DNA of 64,000 nucleotides, taken from positions 1 through 64,000 of the forward strand of contig CAZFDT010000005.1 of NCBI GenBank assembly GCA_964518335.1, written 5' to 3'. Shown here piece after piece: positions 16,778 to 23,875 of this stretch. Made by a program: the position numbers and the translations under genes. The stretch is from CAZFDT01 sp964518335 (GTDB taxonomy: Bacteria; Planctomycetota; Phycisphaerae; Phycisphaerales; Phycisphaeraceae). The stretch's first letter is position 1. Each line of letters opens with the position of its first letter. The notes below the pieces were generated by a model. The model had not been told where the DNA came from, searched no databases, and saw nothing but the letters and a program-made list of their open reading frames with translations.

Positions 16778-17956
16778 ATGAGCCAATTCGACCTGAAAGC
16801 CACCCTCCGTCAGATCGGCCCCGAGCTGCGAAAGCAGCTTCTGAAGGATTTGCCAACTCTCGAAGGCTTCGACTGGGAACAGGTCAAGAAGCAGAAGCGG
16901 GTCGATCCGCTGTTTGACCGGCTGCAGGAGTTGGACAACGACCAAAAGCGTGACATCAACCGCTTACTCCGGACGTGCAAGACCTTCTCCTCGACGTGTG
17001 GCCTGAAAGTTCTATGCGAGGAGCTGTGCCAGTTCGCACCGGGCCTAATCGAGGAATGGGGCGAGCAGAAGACACGGATGAACAAGGTAGTCTGGACGTA
17101 CTTGAATGCGCGACGGGTTTTCGAGGAAGCAATCGTCTTTGTCCGTGCCGACGAGCTGTCGCAGCGTCGCCACTGGCACAAGTGGTCCGGCATCAATGCC
17201 AATCAGTTCATCGTCAATGCGGAGAGGATCGAAGCCCTGAAGCGAGAAATCATCGCACATCACGCCGATCAACTGCGTGGTGATCGGTGTGAAATCCACC
17301 CTTACAGCCGGCAGAATGGGGCCGAGTACTTCTTTGCATACCTTCCGGATTGGCCCGACAACTTCATGGTATTCAACGACGACGGCGAGCTCGAGGCGCT
17401 AGATGTGCCGACTGCATTCACGATCATGTTCGTGTTTTCACCGTCGACCGGCGTGCTGGAGATGATCGCCGCTGGGGGACAGAAGGTACTGGCGGACCTT
17501 CGGCAGCGGTTCTACCGGGCAATGACCAGGACGGAGGTCGATGAGATTCCTCCCGACCGCCCGGCATTCGAACTGGACCACGTTCTGACCGAGGGGTTCA
17601 AGCTTGACGCGAACGACCCGCGAATCGCGCTTCTCGAGCTGAAACGGCTGATGGTCTTTCCGACGGTGGAGGCACCGGTCGAGGGGCTGGTGTTTCGTTT
17701 CCGGATCGGGACTACGTGGGCTTCCGCCATGGAGCAGCTCGATCGGGCATTGAAGAGCATGGACCTTGATCGCAGCCAGGTCACGGTCGAAGAGTTTGTG
17801 GTCTACATGCAGTGCGTCAGTGATGGCGCCCGCAAGGGGCGTCGCCAGACAATTCGCATCACCCCGCAGGCCTGTAACCTCAAGAGCCAAGAGGATGAAG
17901 ACCTGCGGGTGCTCGGTGAAAAAGTCCTCAAGACGCTGGAGATCGATCGTGACTGA
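16778..17956 (+). CDS. Unrecognised protein A of a two-gene operon
   Basis: A 392-residue soluble protein. AAGGAATCC before the ATG at 16778 fixes the start. The first 80 residues are helical and charged (LKATLRQIGPELRKQLLKDL, LFDRLQELDNDQKRDINRLLRTC). The middle has a compact region with INANQFIVNAERIEALKREI, EIHPYSRQNGAEYFFAYLPDWPDNF and ALDVPTAFTIMFVFSPSTGVLEM; the C-terminus is strand-rich. No signal peptide, membrane helix or clear enzymatic motif is visible. It sits alone with its partner between a strong terminator and a large hairpin, downstream of the defence genes. A defence role is an inference from location only. Confidence 0.8.
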   Translation: MSQFDLKATLRQIGPELRKQLLKDLPTLEGFDWEQVKKQKRVDPLFDRLQELDNDQKRDINRLLRTCKTFSSTCGLKVLCEELCQFAPGLIEEWGEQKTRMNKVVWTYLNARRVFEEAIVFVRADELSQRRHWHKWSGINANQFIVNAERIEALKREIIAHHADQLRGDRCEIHPYSRQNGAEYFFAYLPDWPDNFMVFNDDGELEALDVPTAFTIMFVFSPSTGVLEMIAAGGQKVLADLRQRFYRAMTRTEVDEIPPDRPAFELDHVLTEGFKLDANDPRIALLELKRLMVFPTVEAPVEGLVFRFRIGTTWASAMEQLDRALKSMDLDRSQVTVEEFVVYMQCVSDGARKGRRQTIRITPQACNLKSQEDEDLRVLGEKVLKTLEIDRD

Positions 17957-19154
17957 CATTCTAAAGCCTGTTTGGCCGCTCCTGGAAGCCACCGATCCGA
18001 CTATCACACCCGTGGGCTGGCGTCGCCTGCCTTCGGCTACGAGACAAGCCCTGGAGTCATCGGGCTTGGCCAAGCCGGCGGGGTTCGCCAATCGGATTCC
18101 CTGCCCGGTCTGCACGTCGCATCACATCGAGTCAGTGATCGAGCGGAAAGCAGGTGACGGCACGGCCAGTTACTTCATCCGGTGCGCGCGCGAGATGCGG
18201 GTCGATGTGTATGACCGCGACCGCCAGGTTTGGCGCTTGGATGCCCGGGCCATTGCCGAGTCGATCGCTGAATCCGCCTCGTTGAATGGTGTAATTAGGG
18301 CATTGGCTGGAGATCGACTCTTTCACCTTGGTCACCACGCTTTTCGGGGGATACGGACCGAGGTGTACCTGGGACGTGGGCTAACGCGCCGAGATGCTGT
18401 TGCGGTGATTAAGTCCCTGCCCAAGGGGGTTGTGCCACCAATTGTCCTGGTCCCCATGTCGGCTCCTTCGCCTGACGTGTGGGCAGAGATGCCAGCACGG
18501 GTCTTCACGCTCGATGCCTGCCACACTTTTCTGGATGGCCGGCTTGGCATCGACGTGCGACTGATTGAGGCGGCTGTACGTCGGTACCTGCAAGGCGATT
18601 TTTCACCCGACTACCTCTTTCACTGCAAGGGAAACTTCTGGGAGGTCGCCTTTAACGGTAGTGAGGTAAAGCATCTCAAGGACACAAAGGGAATGCGGTA
18701 CATCGCGCGATTGCTTTGGGAGCCTGATCGAGCCATTACTGCGGTCGACCTCCTGGCAGCGGAGGCGGGAATTGATCCTCGTTTGGCTCAGGGCACCTCT
18801 GGCGAGGAACTGGATGACCGAGGCCGCCGCGAGATGCGAGAGCTCTACAAGGGGTTGCTTGAGCAGCGAGCAAAGGCGGAAAAAGCAAATGATGAAACAG
18901 CCAGAGCCGTGGCACAAGCTGAAATCGACGTTGTAGAGCCTGAACTCCTTCGACGCCTCGCCAAAGACGGCAAGCCTCGAGAAAACACTGACTTGGAACG
19001 GGTCCGTAAGTCTGTCTCCATTGCGCTGCGTCGTGGAATCGACCAATGCCAAAAGCATCTGCCCGAGTTGTGGAAACATCTGACTACCAATGTGAACACC
19101 GGCAACACGCTCAAGTACGCTCCTGAACAGCCAATCGACTGGATTCTGGACTGA
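17949..19154 (+). CDS. Unrecognised zinc-ribbon-like protein B of a two-gene operon
   Basis: A 401-residue protein starting with GTG at 17949, overlapping the end of gene A by 8 bp. Residues about 55-80 hold CPVC...C, a possible partial zinc ribbon. Residues about 225-260 (HCKGNFWEVAFNGSEVKHLKDTKGMRYIARLLWEPDRAITAVDLL) resemble a small C-terminal module found in some bacterial regulators and ATPases that carry a KGLRYLA..L signature. A charged coiled-coil-like helix (about 295-345) and RKSVSIALRRGIDQC follow. It is probably a sensor or regulator working with protein A. I do not recognise the family. Confidence 0.8.
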   Translation: MTDILKPVWPLLEATDPTITPVGWRRLPSATRQALESSGLAKPAGFANRIPCPVCTSHHIESVIERKAGDGTASYFIRCAREMRVDVYDRDRQVWRLDARAIAESIAESASLNGVIRALAGDRLFHLGHHAFRGIRTEVYLGRGLTRRDAVAVIKSLPKGVVPPIVLVPMSAPSPDVWAEMPARVFTLDACHTFLDGRLGIDVRLIEAAVRRYLQGDFSPDYLFHCKGNFWEVAFNGSEVKHLKDTKGMRYIARLLWEPDRAITAVDLLAAEAGIDPRLAQGTSGEELDDRGRREMRELYKGLLEQRAKAEKANDETARAVAQAEIDVVEPELLRRLAKDGKPRENTDLERVRKSVSIALRRGIDQCQKHLPELWKHLTTNVNTGNTLKYAPEQPIDWILD

Positions 19155-19162
19155 CCCGCCAG

Positions 19163-19201
19163 AAGACACACGGTTTGTAGCAAAGACACACGAGTTGTGG
19201 C
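19163..19201 (+). repeat. Two tandem 19-bp repeats, operator-like
   Basis: AAGACACACGGTTTGTAGC (19163-19181) and AAGACACACGAGTTGTGGC (19183-19201) differ at three positions and are spaced 20 bp apart, about two helical turns. They could bind a regulator on one DNA face, or be a remnant of a recombination site at the edge of the defence island. Confidence 0.55.
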
Positions 19202-19204
19202 GCA

Positions 19205-19230
19205 CGGGGAGTGCCGAGAGGCACTTCCCG
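19205..19230 (+). terminator. Strong 11-bp hairpin after gene B
   Basis: CGGGGAGTGCC (19205-19215) pairs with GGCACTTCCCG (19220-19230) with one G-T pair and a 4-nt loop. There is no T tract, so it is either a terminator of the kind seen in GC-rich genomes or an RNA-stabilising structure. It closes the two-gene operon. Confidence 0.55.
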
Positions 19231-19339
19231 GTTGTCGCCTGACGCGACTGTGCATTGATCTGCGGCGTGTGTCCGCGGCACAGCTGTTCTACGCGCGTCT
19301 TGATTCGGCCAGCGGGACCTCCTCCGGCGGAAGGTCTCC

Positions 19340-19921
19340 ATGGCTTCCAGCCACCCCGTCGTTTCTCACCCCTACGCCGCAACCCTCATCCGCATCAAGG
19401 CCAGGCAGCTTTGCCGCCGCACCGACTTCACCCGGTGCGAGGTTGAAGACCTGCAGCAGTCGATGTGGGCCTACCTGATCGAGAAGGCTCCACTGTACGA
19501 CCCCGCCCGGGGGAACTTTGAGGCGTTCATCACCAACCTGGTGACGACCTGGGTCGGCCTCGAACTCCGCCGACGCGGGCGCGAGAAGCGTCGGCTGGCA
19601 CACCGAAACGTCTCGATCGATACGACGATGATCGAGCACGAAGGCGATCACGTCCTGCTTGGAGCGGCTCTATGCGAGGCCGATCTGCTCCGTCGGCTCG
19701 GGCGTCAGCCCGAATCCGAAACGGACCGTCTGGAGGTCCGGGAAGCTCTCGCTCATGCCATCAAGCAGTTGTCGTTCGAGCAGCGAGTGCTGCTGGCCGA
19801 CGTGGTCGCTTCGGACATCTCCACCGCCGCCGAGCGCTACGGCGTCTCTCCGTCAACCATCCGGCGTCGCTTGAACCGCATGCGCGAGGTGTTTCGTGAC
19901 GCCGGAGTCGATTGCGATTGA
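19340..19921 (+). CDS. ECF-like sigma factor of the element
   Basis: A 193-residue sigma-70-type protein. Region 2-like sequence lies at about residues 10-80 (RCEVEDLQQSMWAYLIEKAPLYDPARGNFEAFI..LVTTWVGLELRRR) and region 4 at about 130-190 (LEVREALAHAIKQLSFEQRVLLADV...YGVSPSTIRRRLNRMREVF). GGAAGG precedes the start. The two regions are widely spaced. It begins the phage early cluster, and an element motif lies 20 bp after its stop, so it may direct transcription from that motif. Confidence 0.82.
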   Translation: MASSHPVVSHPYAATLIRIKARQLCRRTDFTRCEVEDLQQSMWAYLIEKAPLYDPARGNFEAFITNLVTTWVGLELRRRGREKRRLAHRNVSIDTTMIEHEGDHVLLGAALCEADLLRRLGRQPESETDRLEVREALAHAIKQLSFEQRVLLADVVASDISTAAERYGVSPSTIRRRLNRMREVFRDAGVDCD

Positions 19922-19939
19922 GCGGCGCGTGTCATCACT

Positions 19940-19956
19940 CACGGCATAGATAACCC
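19940..19956 (+). promoter_or_regulatory. Element motif, copy 3
   Basis: CACGGCATAGATAACCC follows the sigma-factor gene and lies 67 bp before the small gene at 20023. The preceding bases (GTCATCACT) also resemble the flank of copies 1 and 2. Confidence 0.5.
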
Positions 19957-19964
19957 TTAGGCCC

Positions 19965-20002
19965 GGCCCCGGAAGCGCGGACAACCCGCTGCTTCCGGGG
20001 CC
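19965..20002 (+). other. Large leader hairpin before gene 20023
   Basis: GGCCCCGGAAGC (19965-19976) pairs perfectly with GCTTCCGGGGCC (19991-20002), and GCGG/CCGC extend the stem inside with a one-base bulge. The hairpin lies between motif copy 3 and the start of the small gene, so it would form in the mRNA leader. It could be a terminator/attenuator, an RNA-stability element or a protein-binding inverted repeat. Its arms contain the same CCGGAAGC/TTCCGGGG core that is repeated through the phage. Confidence 0.6.
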
Positions 20003-20022
20003 AGCGCAAAGGACCAATCACC

Positions 20023-20328
20023 ATGAATGCCCCAACCTATCGATTTCGTTTCAGCGACGTGACCGAGTTGGACGAAGCGGAATCGACGCTGCACCTGGCG
20101 ATCCTCGCGGCCGAGGGCTTGTTCAGCGAGGCGCTACTCCGGGTGTCGTTCTCATACCGACGCGACGAAGAGGAACACTGCCTCCATATCAACGGCGGCA
20201 ATGAGATCAGCGAGACCGTCGTCCGCATCTTCACCTCGTTTGCGATCAAGGAGTTCGGATCGACGGCCTTCACCGTCTCGGCGACGCCGAGCGGCCAGCC
20301 CGCCGAACCGCTCACGATCGCTACCTAA
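20023..20328 (+). CDS. Small phage protein, first of two paralogues
   Basis: A 101-residue acidic protein (MNAPTYRFRFSD...) that aligns along its full length with the next protein: YRFxF, a Glu/Ala-rich helix with LHLAILAAEG, a beta strand LLRVSFSY, an acidic turn and a helix IFTSFAIKEFG.AF.V. I do not recognise the family. It is likely to be an early phage protein, perhaps a dimeric partner of its paralogue. Confidence 0.7.
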   Translation: MNAPTYRFRFSDVTELDEAESTLHLAILAAEGLFSEALLRVSFSYRRDEEEHCLHINGGNEISETVVRIFTSFAIKEFGSTAFTVSATPSGQPAEPLTIAT

Positions 20329-20381
20329 TGGAGTACGCCGTGCATGGACAACGGCCAAGCGCATGGACAATTCCCGCCGGC

Positions 20382-20396
20382 CCGGCATAGGTAACG
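20382..20396 (+). promoter_or_regulatory. Element motif, copy 4
   Basis: CCGGCATAGGTAACG lies 29 bp before the ATG at 20426 of the second paralogue. It matches the core of copies 1-3 with one or two changes, so the gene duplication seems to have included the motif. Confidence 0.45.
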
Positions 20397-20425
20397 CAAG
20401 TACCCCCGCCCTCAAACCCAGTGCC

Positions 20426-20728
20426 ATGAACACCCAGACCTACCGCTTCGAGTTTGAGCCGGACGTCGCCATGACCGACGCCGCGAACGCGTTGCAGATG
20501 GCCCTCGTGGCTATCGAGGGTGTGGTCGGTCGCGCACGCCTGTTGCTGAGCGTCAACTACGACATCGACGATGCCGGCCACTGCATAGAGATCGAGACCG
20601 ATGGCACGATCGGCGCAGTCCTGGCCCAGGCGTTCACGAATCTGCTCATCACTCAGTTCGGCGACGAGGCGTTCCAAGTCACCCGATCCAGCGCGGTGCC
20701 GGCGGCCCTGCGCACGTACCCCGCCTGA
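20426..20728 (+). CDS. Small phage protein, second of two paralogues
   Basis: A 100-residue protein related to the product of 20023 (MNTQTYRFEFEPD..., LQMALVAIEG, LLLSVNYDIDD, AFTNLLITQFGDEAFQV). The start at 20426 was chosen from this alignment. It is separated from the following ATPase gene by 21 bp. The function is unknown. Confidence 0.7.
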   Translation: MNTQTYRFEFEPDVAMTDAANALQMALVAIEGVVGRARLLLSVNYDIDDAGHCIEIETDGTIGAVLAQAFTNLLITQFGDEAFQVTRSSAVPAALRTYPA

Positions 20729-20749
20729 CGCACGAAGGACTCCACCCCC

Positions 20750-21511
20750 ATGACCCTCATCAATCAGATCCACCGCGGCAAACGCCCCGCGCCCCGCCGC
20801 ACCACCTTGTACGGCGTCGGCGGCGTGGGCAAGTCCACCTGGGCCTCGATGGCCGACAACCCGATCTTCATCCCCACCGAGGACGGCGTGGGCGAGATCG
20901 ACGTGGCCAGCTTCCCGCTGGTGACGACCTTCGGCCAGGTCATCGACTGCCTGGTCGAGCTGTACGAGAACAACCACGACTTCAAGACGGTGTGCATCGA
21001 CAGCCTCGACTGGCTGGAGCGTTTGATTTTCGCCGACGTGTGCCTGAAGCGCGGCGCCGCCACGATCGAGGACATCGGCTACGCCAAGGGTTATGTCTAC
21101 GCCCTGGAGCAGTGGCGTCAGGTGCTCGAGGGCATTGAGGCGTTACGCACGCACCGCGCCATGGCGTGCATCCTGATCGCGCACGCACGGATCGAACGCT
21201 TCGACAACCCGGAGACCGAACCCTACGACCGCTACGTCCCGCGCCTGCATCGCCTGGCGTCGGCGCTGATTACTGAGTGGTCCGACGAGGTGTTCTTTGC
21301 CACGTACAGGGTCTTCACCAAGGTCACCGACGAAGGCTTCAACCGCACGCGCACCCAGGGCATCGGCACGGGTGAGCGGATCATCCGCACGACCGAGCGC
21401 CCCGCGCACATTGCCAAGAACCGGCTGAACCTGCCCGACGAGCTTCCCCTGGATTACCGCGAGTACGCCAAGTACCTGCCCACGGTGGGCACGAACGCGG
21501 CGGCCGCATGA
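20750..21511 (+). CDS. Sak4-like RecA-fold ATPase
   Basis: A 253-residue nucleotide-binding protein with Walker A GVGGVGKST at residues 22-30, a Walker B-like VCIDSLDWL near 85 and ILIAHARIERF near 142. This is the Sak4/phage AAA-ATPase type, used in single-strand annealing and phage recombination. The next gene is a DUF669 protein, the usual SSB-like partner. AAGGA lies just before the start. Confidence 0.85.
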   Translation: MTLINQIHRGKRPAPRRTTLYGVGGVGKSTWASMADNPIFIPTEDGVGEIDVASFPLVTTFGQVIDCLVELYENNHDFKTVCIDSLDWLERLIFADVCLKRGAATIEDIGYAKGYVYALEQWRQVLEGIEALRTHRAMACILIAHARIERFDNPETEPYDRYVPRLHRLASALITEWSDEVFFATYRVFTKVTDEGFNRTRTQGIGTGERIIRTTERPAHIAKNRLNLPDELPLDYREYAKYLPTVGTNAAAA

Positions 21512-21548
21512 GTGTTTCGTTTCACCCCCCATTGAAGGAGCCAACCCC

Positions 21549-22061
21549 ATGGCCAACCTGACCGGATTCGATGCCAGTACCGTCCAACCCCAGACCGCCT
21601 TCGACCCGATCCCGCCGGGCAAGTACCCCGCGACGATCACCGCCAGCGAGATGAAGCCGACCAAGAACGGCACCGGCAAGTACCTGGAGCTGACGTTCCA
21701 AGTCCTCGACGGCCTATTCCGGGGGCGGCTGCTGTGGTCGAGGCTGAACCTGGACAACCCCAACAAGCAGGCGGTGGAGATCGCGCGCGGCGAACTGTCC
21801 GCCATCTGCCGCGCAGTCGGCGTGATGACACCCAAGGACTCGATCGAGCTGCACAACCGGCCGCTGGTCATCAGCGTCAAGTGCAAGAAGCGCAGCGATA
21901 CGGGCGAGATCACCAACGAGATCAACGGGTACATGGCGATGAACGGTTCGGTTCCGGGGGCGGGGGCGGCGCCAGCGCCGGCGGACACGACAGCCGCAGC
22001 GTCCACGCCAACGCCGGCGACCAACGGGTCGTCCCTCACACCGCCCTGGAAACGGGGGTGA
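21549..22061 (+). CDS. DUF669 family protein, SSB-like
   Basis: A 170-residue protein with the DUF669 fold: PPGKYPATITASEMKPTKNGTGKYLELTFQVLDG...GRLLWSRLNLDNPN, followed by AVGV and PLVISVKCKKR. The last 35 residues are an Ala/Pro/Thr linker ending PPWKRG, resembling the flexible tail of single-strand DNA-binding proteins but without an acidic tip. AAGGAG precedes the start. It probably acts with the upstream ATPase in replication and recombination. Confidence 0.85.
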   Translation: MANLTGFDASTVQPQTAFDPIPPGKYPATITASEMKPTKNGTGKYLELTFQVLDGLFRGRLLWSRLNLDNPNKQAVEIARGELSAICRAVGVMTPKDSIELHNRPLVISVKCKKRSDTGEITNEINGYMAMNGSVPGAGAAPAPADTTAAASTPTPATNGSSLTPPWKRG

Positions 22062-22135
22062 ATCAGGTCCGGTCATGGGGTGGCCCGGCGCGGGCGGCAA
22101 CGTCTCGCGCCGGGCCGACCGGACTGGGCACCGTG

Positions 22136-23875
22136 ATGACAACCGCCACCTCACCGAGCCCGACAACGATGGTCCTGCGACCGTACCAACAGCGTGCGGT
22201 CGAGGCGATCTATGAGCACCTGCGCACGCGGGACGACAATCCGTGCGCGGTTCTTCCAACAGCGGCGGGTAAGACTCCGGTCATCGCCCACATCTGCCGC
22301 GATGCGGTGAATCTCTGGGACGGCCGCGTCCTGGTCATTGCCCACGTGAAGGAGTTGCTCGAGCAGACAGTGGACAAGCTCATGATCATGGCGCCGGAGC
22401 TGGCGTTGCAGATCGGTGTGTATTCCGCGGGCCTGGGCCGGCGCGACACCGATCACCCCATCCTCGTCGCGGGTATCCAGTCCATCTACAAGCGGGCGTG
22501 CGACCTGGGGCGGTTTGACCTCGTGATCATCGACGAAGCGCACATGATCCCCACTGGAAGTGAAGGCGATGGGATGTACCGCCAGCTGGTGGCGGACATG
22601 AAGGTGATCAACCCCGACATGCGCGTGATCGGCCTGACCGCCACGCCGTTCCGGCTCAAGCACGGCCCCATCTGCGTGCCACCCCCCGAAGGCGTGCTCA
22701 ACCACATTTGCTACGAGGTCAGCGTCAAGGAGTTGATCGTCGATGGGTATCTCTCGAAGCTGCGCACCAAGGCCGGCGTCACCAAGCCCGACTTCCAGGG
22801 CCTGCATGTACGCGGCGGCGAATTCATCGCCGGCGAGGCCGAGGACCTGATGGATGACGACGCGCTCGTCCGCGGAGCGTGTGAGGAGATCGTCGCCCAA
22901 ACGCAGGATCGCCACGCGGTACTGATCTTTACCACCGGCGTGCGCCACGGCCGCCACGTGGCTGAGACCATCGCCTCCATCTCCAACCAGACGTGCGGAT
23001 TCGTCGACGCAGACACTCCCGCACGGGAGCGACGCGAGGTCCTTACCCGGTTCAAGCAGGGCGACCTCAAGTACCTGGCCAACGTCAACGTGCTCACCAC
23101 CGGGTTCGATGCGCCCAACGTCGACTGCGTGGCGCTCTTGCGGCCGACGATGTCGCCGGGACTCTACTACCAGATGGTGGGGCGGGGCTTCCGCCTTCAC
23201 CCCGGCAAGGCCGACTGCCTGGTGCTGGACTACGGCGGCAACGTTCTTCGCCACGGTCCGGTCGACGCGCTTCAGTTGACCACGGATGACCGCGGCGACG
23301 GGGAAGCGCCCGTCAAGGAGTGCCCCGAGTGTCATGAGTTAGTTCCGGCCGGGTGCTCAACGTGCCCGGCCTGCGGCCATACGTTTCCGCCGCGCAAGAC
23401 CAGCAACCACGAGGTGCAGGCCTCCGACGCCGCGATCCTCTCCGGCGAAATCACCGAGACCCGCTACGACGTCCGCCAGATCTTCTTCAGCGTCCACACC
23501 AAGCGCGACGCTCCCCCGGAAGCCCCCCGGACGATGCGGGTGGAGTACGAGGTGGGTTTCCACCAGTTCCAGAGCGAGTGGATCTGCGTCGAGCATCCGA
23601 TGGGCAGCTTCCCCTGGAGCAAAGCCCAGCAGTGGTGGCAGCGGCGCTCGAGTCTGCCCATGCCGGCAACGGCGGAGGAGGCTGTTGCACTGGCCGATGA
23701 GGGCGCTCTGGCCGACACGCTGGCGATCACCGTGCGAAGCGTCAGCGGCGAGAAGTTCGATCGCATCGTGGACTACGACCTTGCCGAGGTCCCCGACGTC
23801 ACCGGCCATTCCGGGGGCGACAGCGACGACAGCGATCTGGTGTACGAGCCTGCGCTCGATGAGGTGCCGTTCTGA
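22136..23875 (+). CDS. Phage SF2 DNA helicase
   Basis: A 579-residue DEAD/DEAH-box helicase: RPYQQRAVEAIYEHL, Walker A PTAAGKT near residue 39, IIDEAHM near 130, GLTATPFR near 165, and helicase C-terminal TTGFDAPNVD and YYQMVGRGFRLHPGK. A zinc ribbon (CPEC...CPAC) lies near 396-416. The N-terminus is taken at the ATG at 22136; a later ATG in front of VLRPYQQ is also possible. The stop overlaps the primase start by one base. Confidence 0.92.
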   Translation: MTTATSPSPTTMVLRPYQQRAVEAIYEHLRTRDDNPCAVLPTAAGKTPVIAHICRDAVNLWDGRVLVIAHVKELLEQTVDKLMIMAPELALQIGVYSAGLGRRDTDHPILVAGIQSIYKRACDLGRFDLVIIDEAHMIPTGSEGDGMYRQLVADMKVINPDMRVIGLTATPFRLKHGPICVPPPEGVLNHICYEVSVKELIVDGYLSKLRTKAGVTKPDFQGLHVRGGEFIAGEAEDLMDDDALVRGACEEIVAQTQDRHAVLIFTTGVRHGRHVAETIASISNQTCGFVDADTPARERREVLTRFKQGDLKYLANVNVLTTGFDAPNVDCVALLRPTMSPGLYYQMVGRGFRLHPGKADCLVLDYGGNVLRHGPVDALQLTTDDRGDGEAPVKECPECHELVPAGCSTCPACGHTFPPRKTSNHEVQASDAAILSGEITETRYDVRQIFFSVHTKRDAPPEAPRTMRVEYEVGFHQFQSEWICVEHPMGSFPWSKAQQWWQRRSSLPMPATAEEAVALADEGALADTLAITVRSVSGEKFDRIVDYDLAEVPDVTGHSGGDSDDSDLVYEPALDEVPF

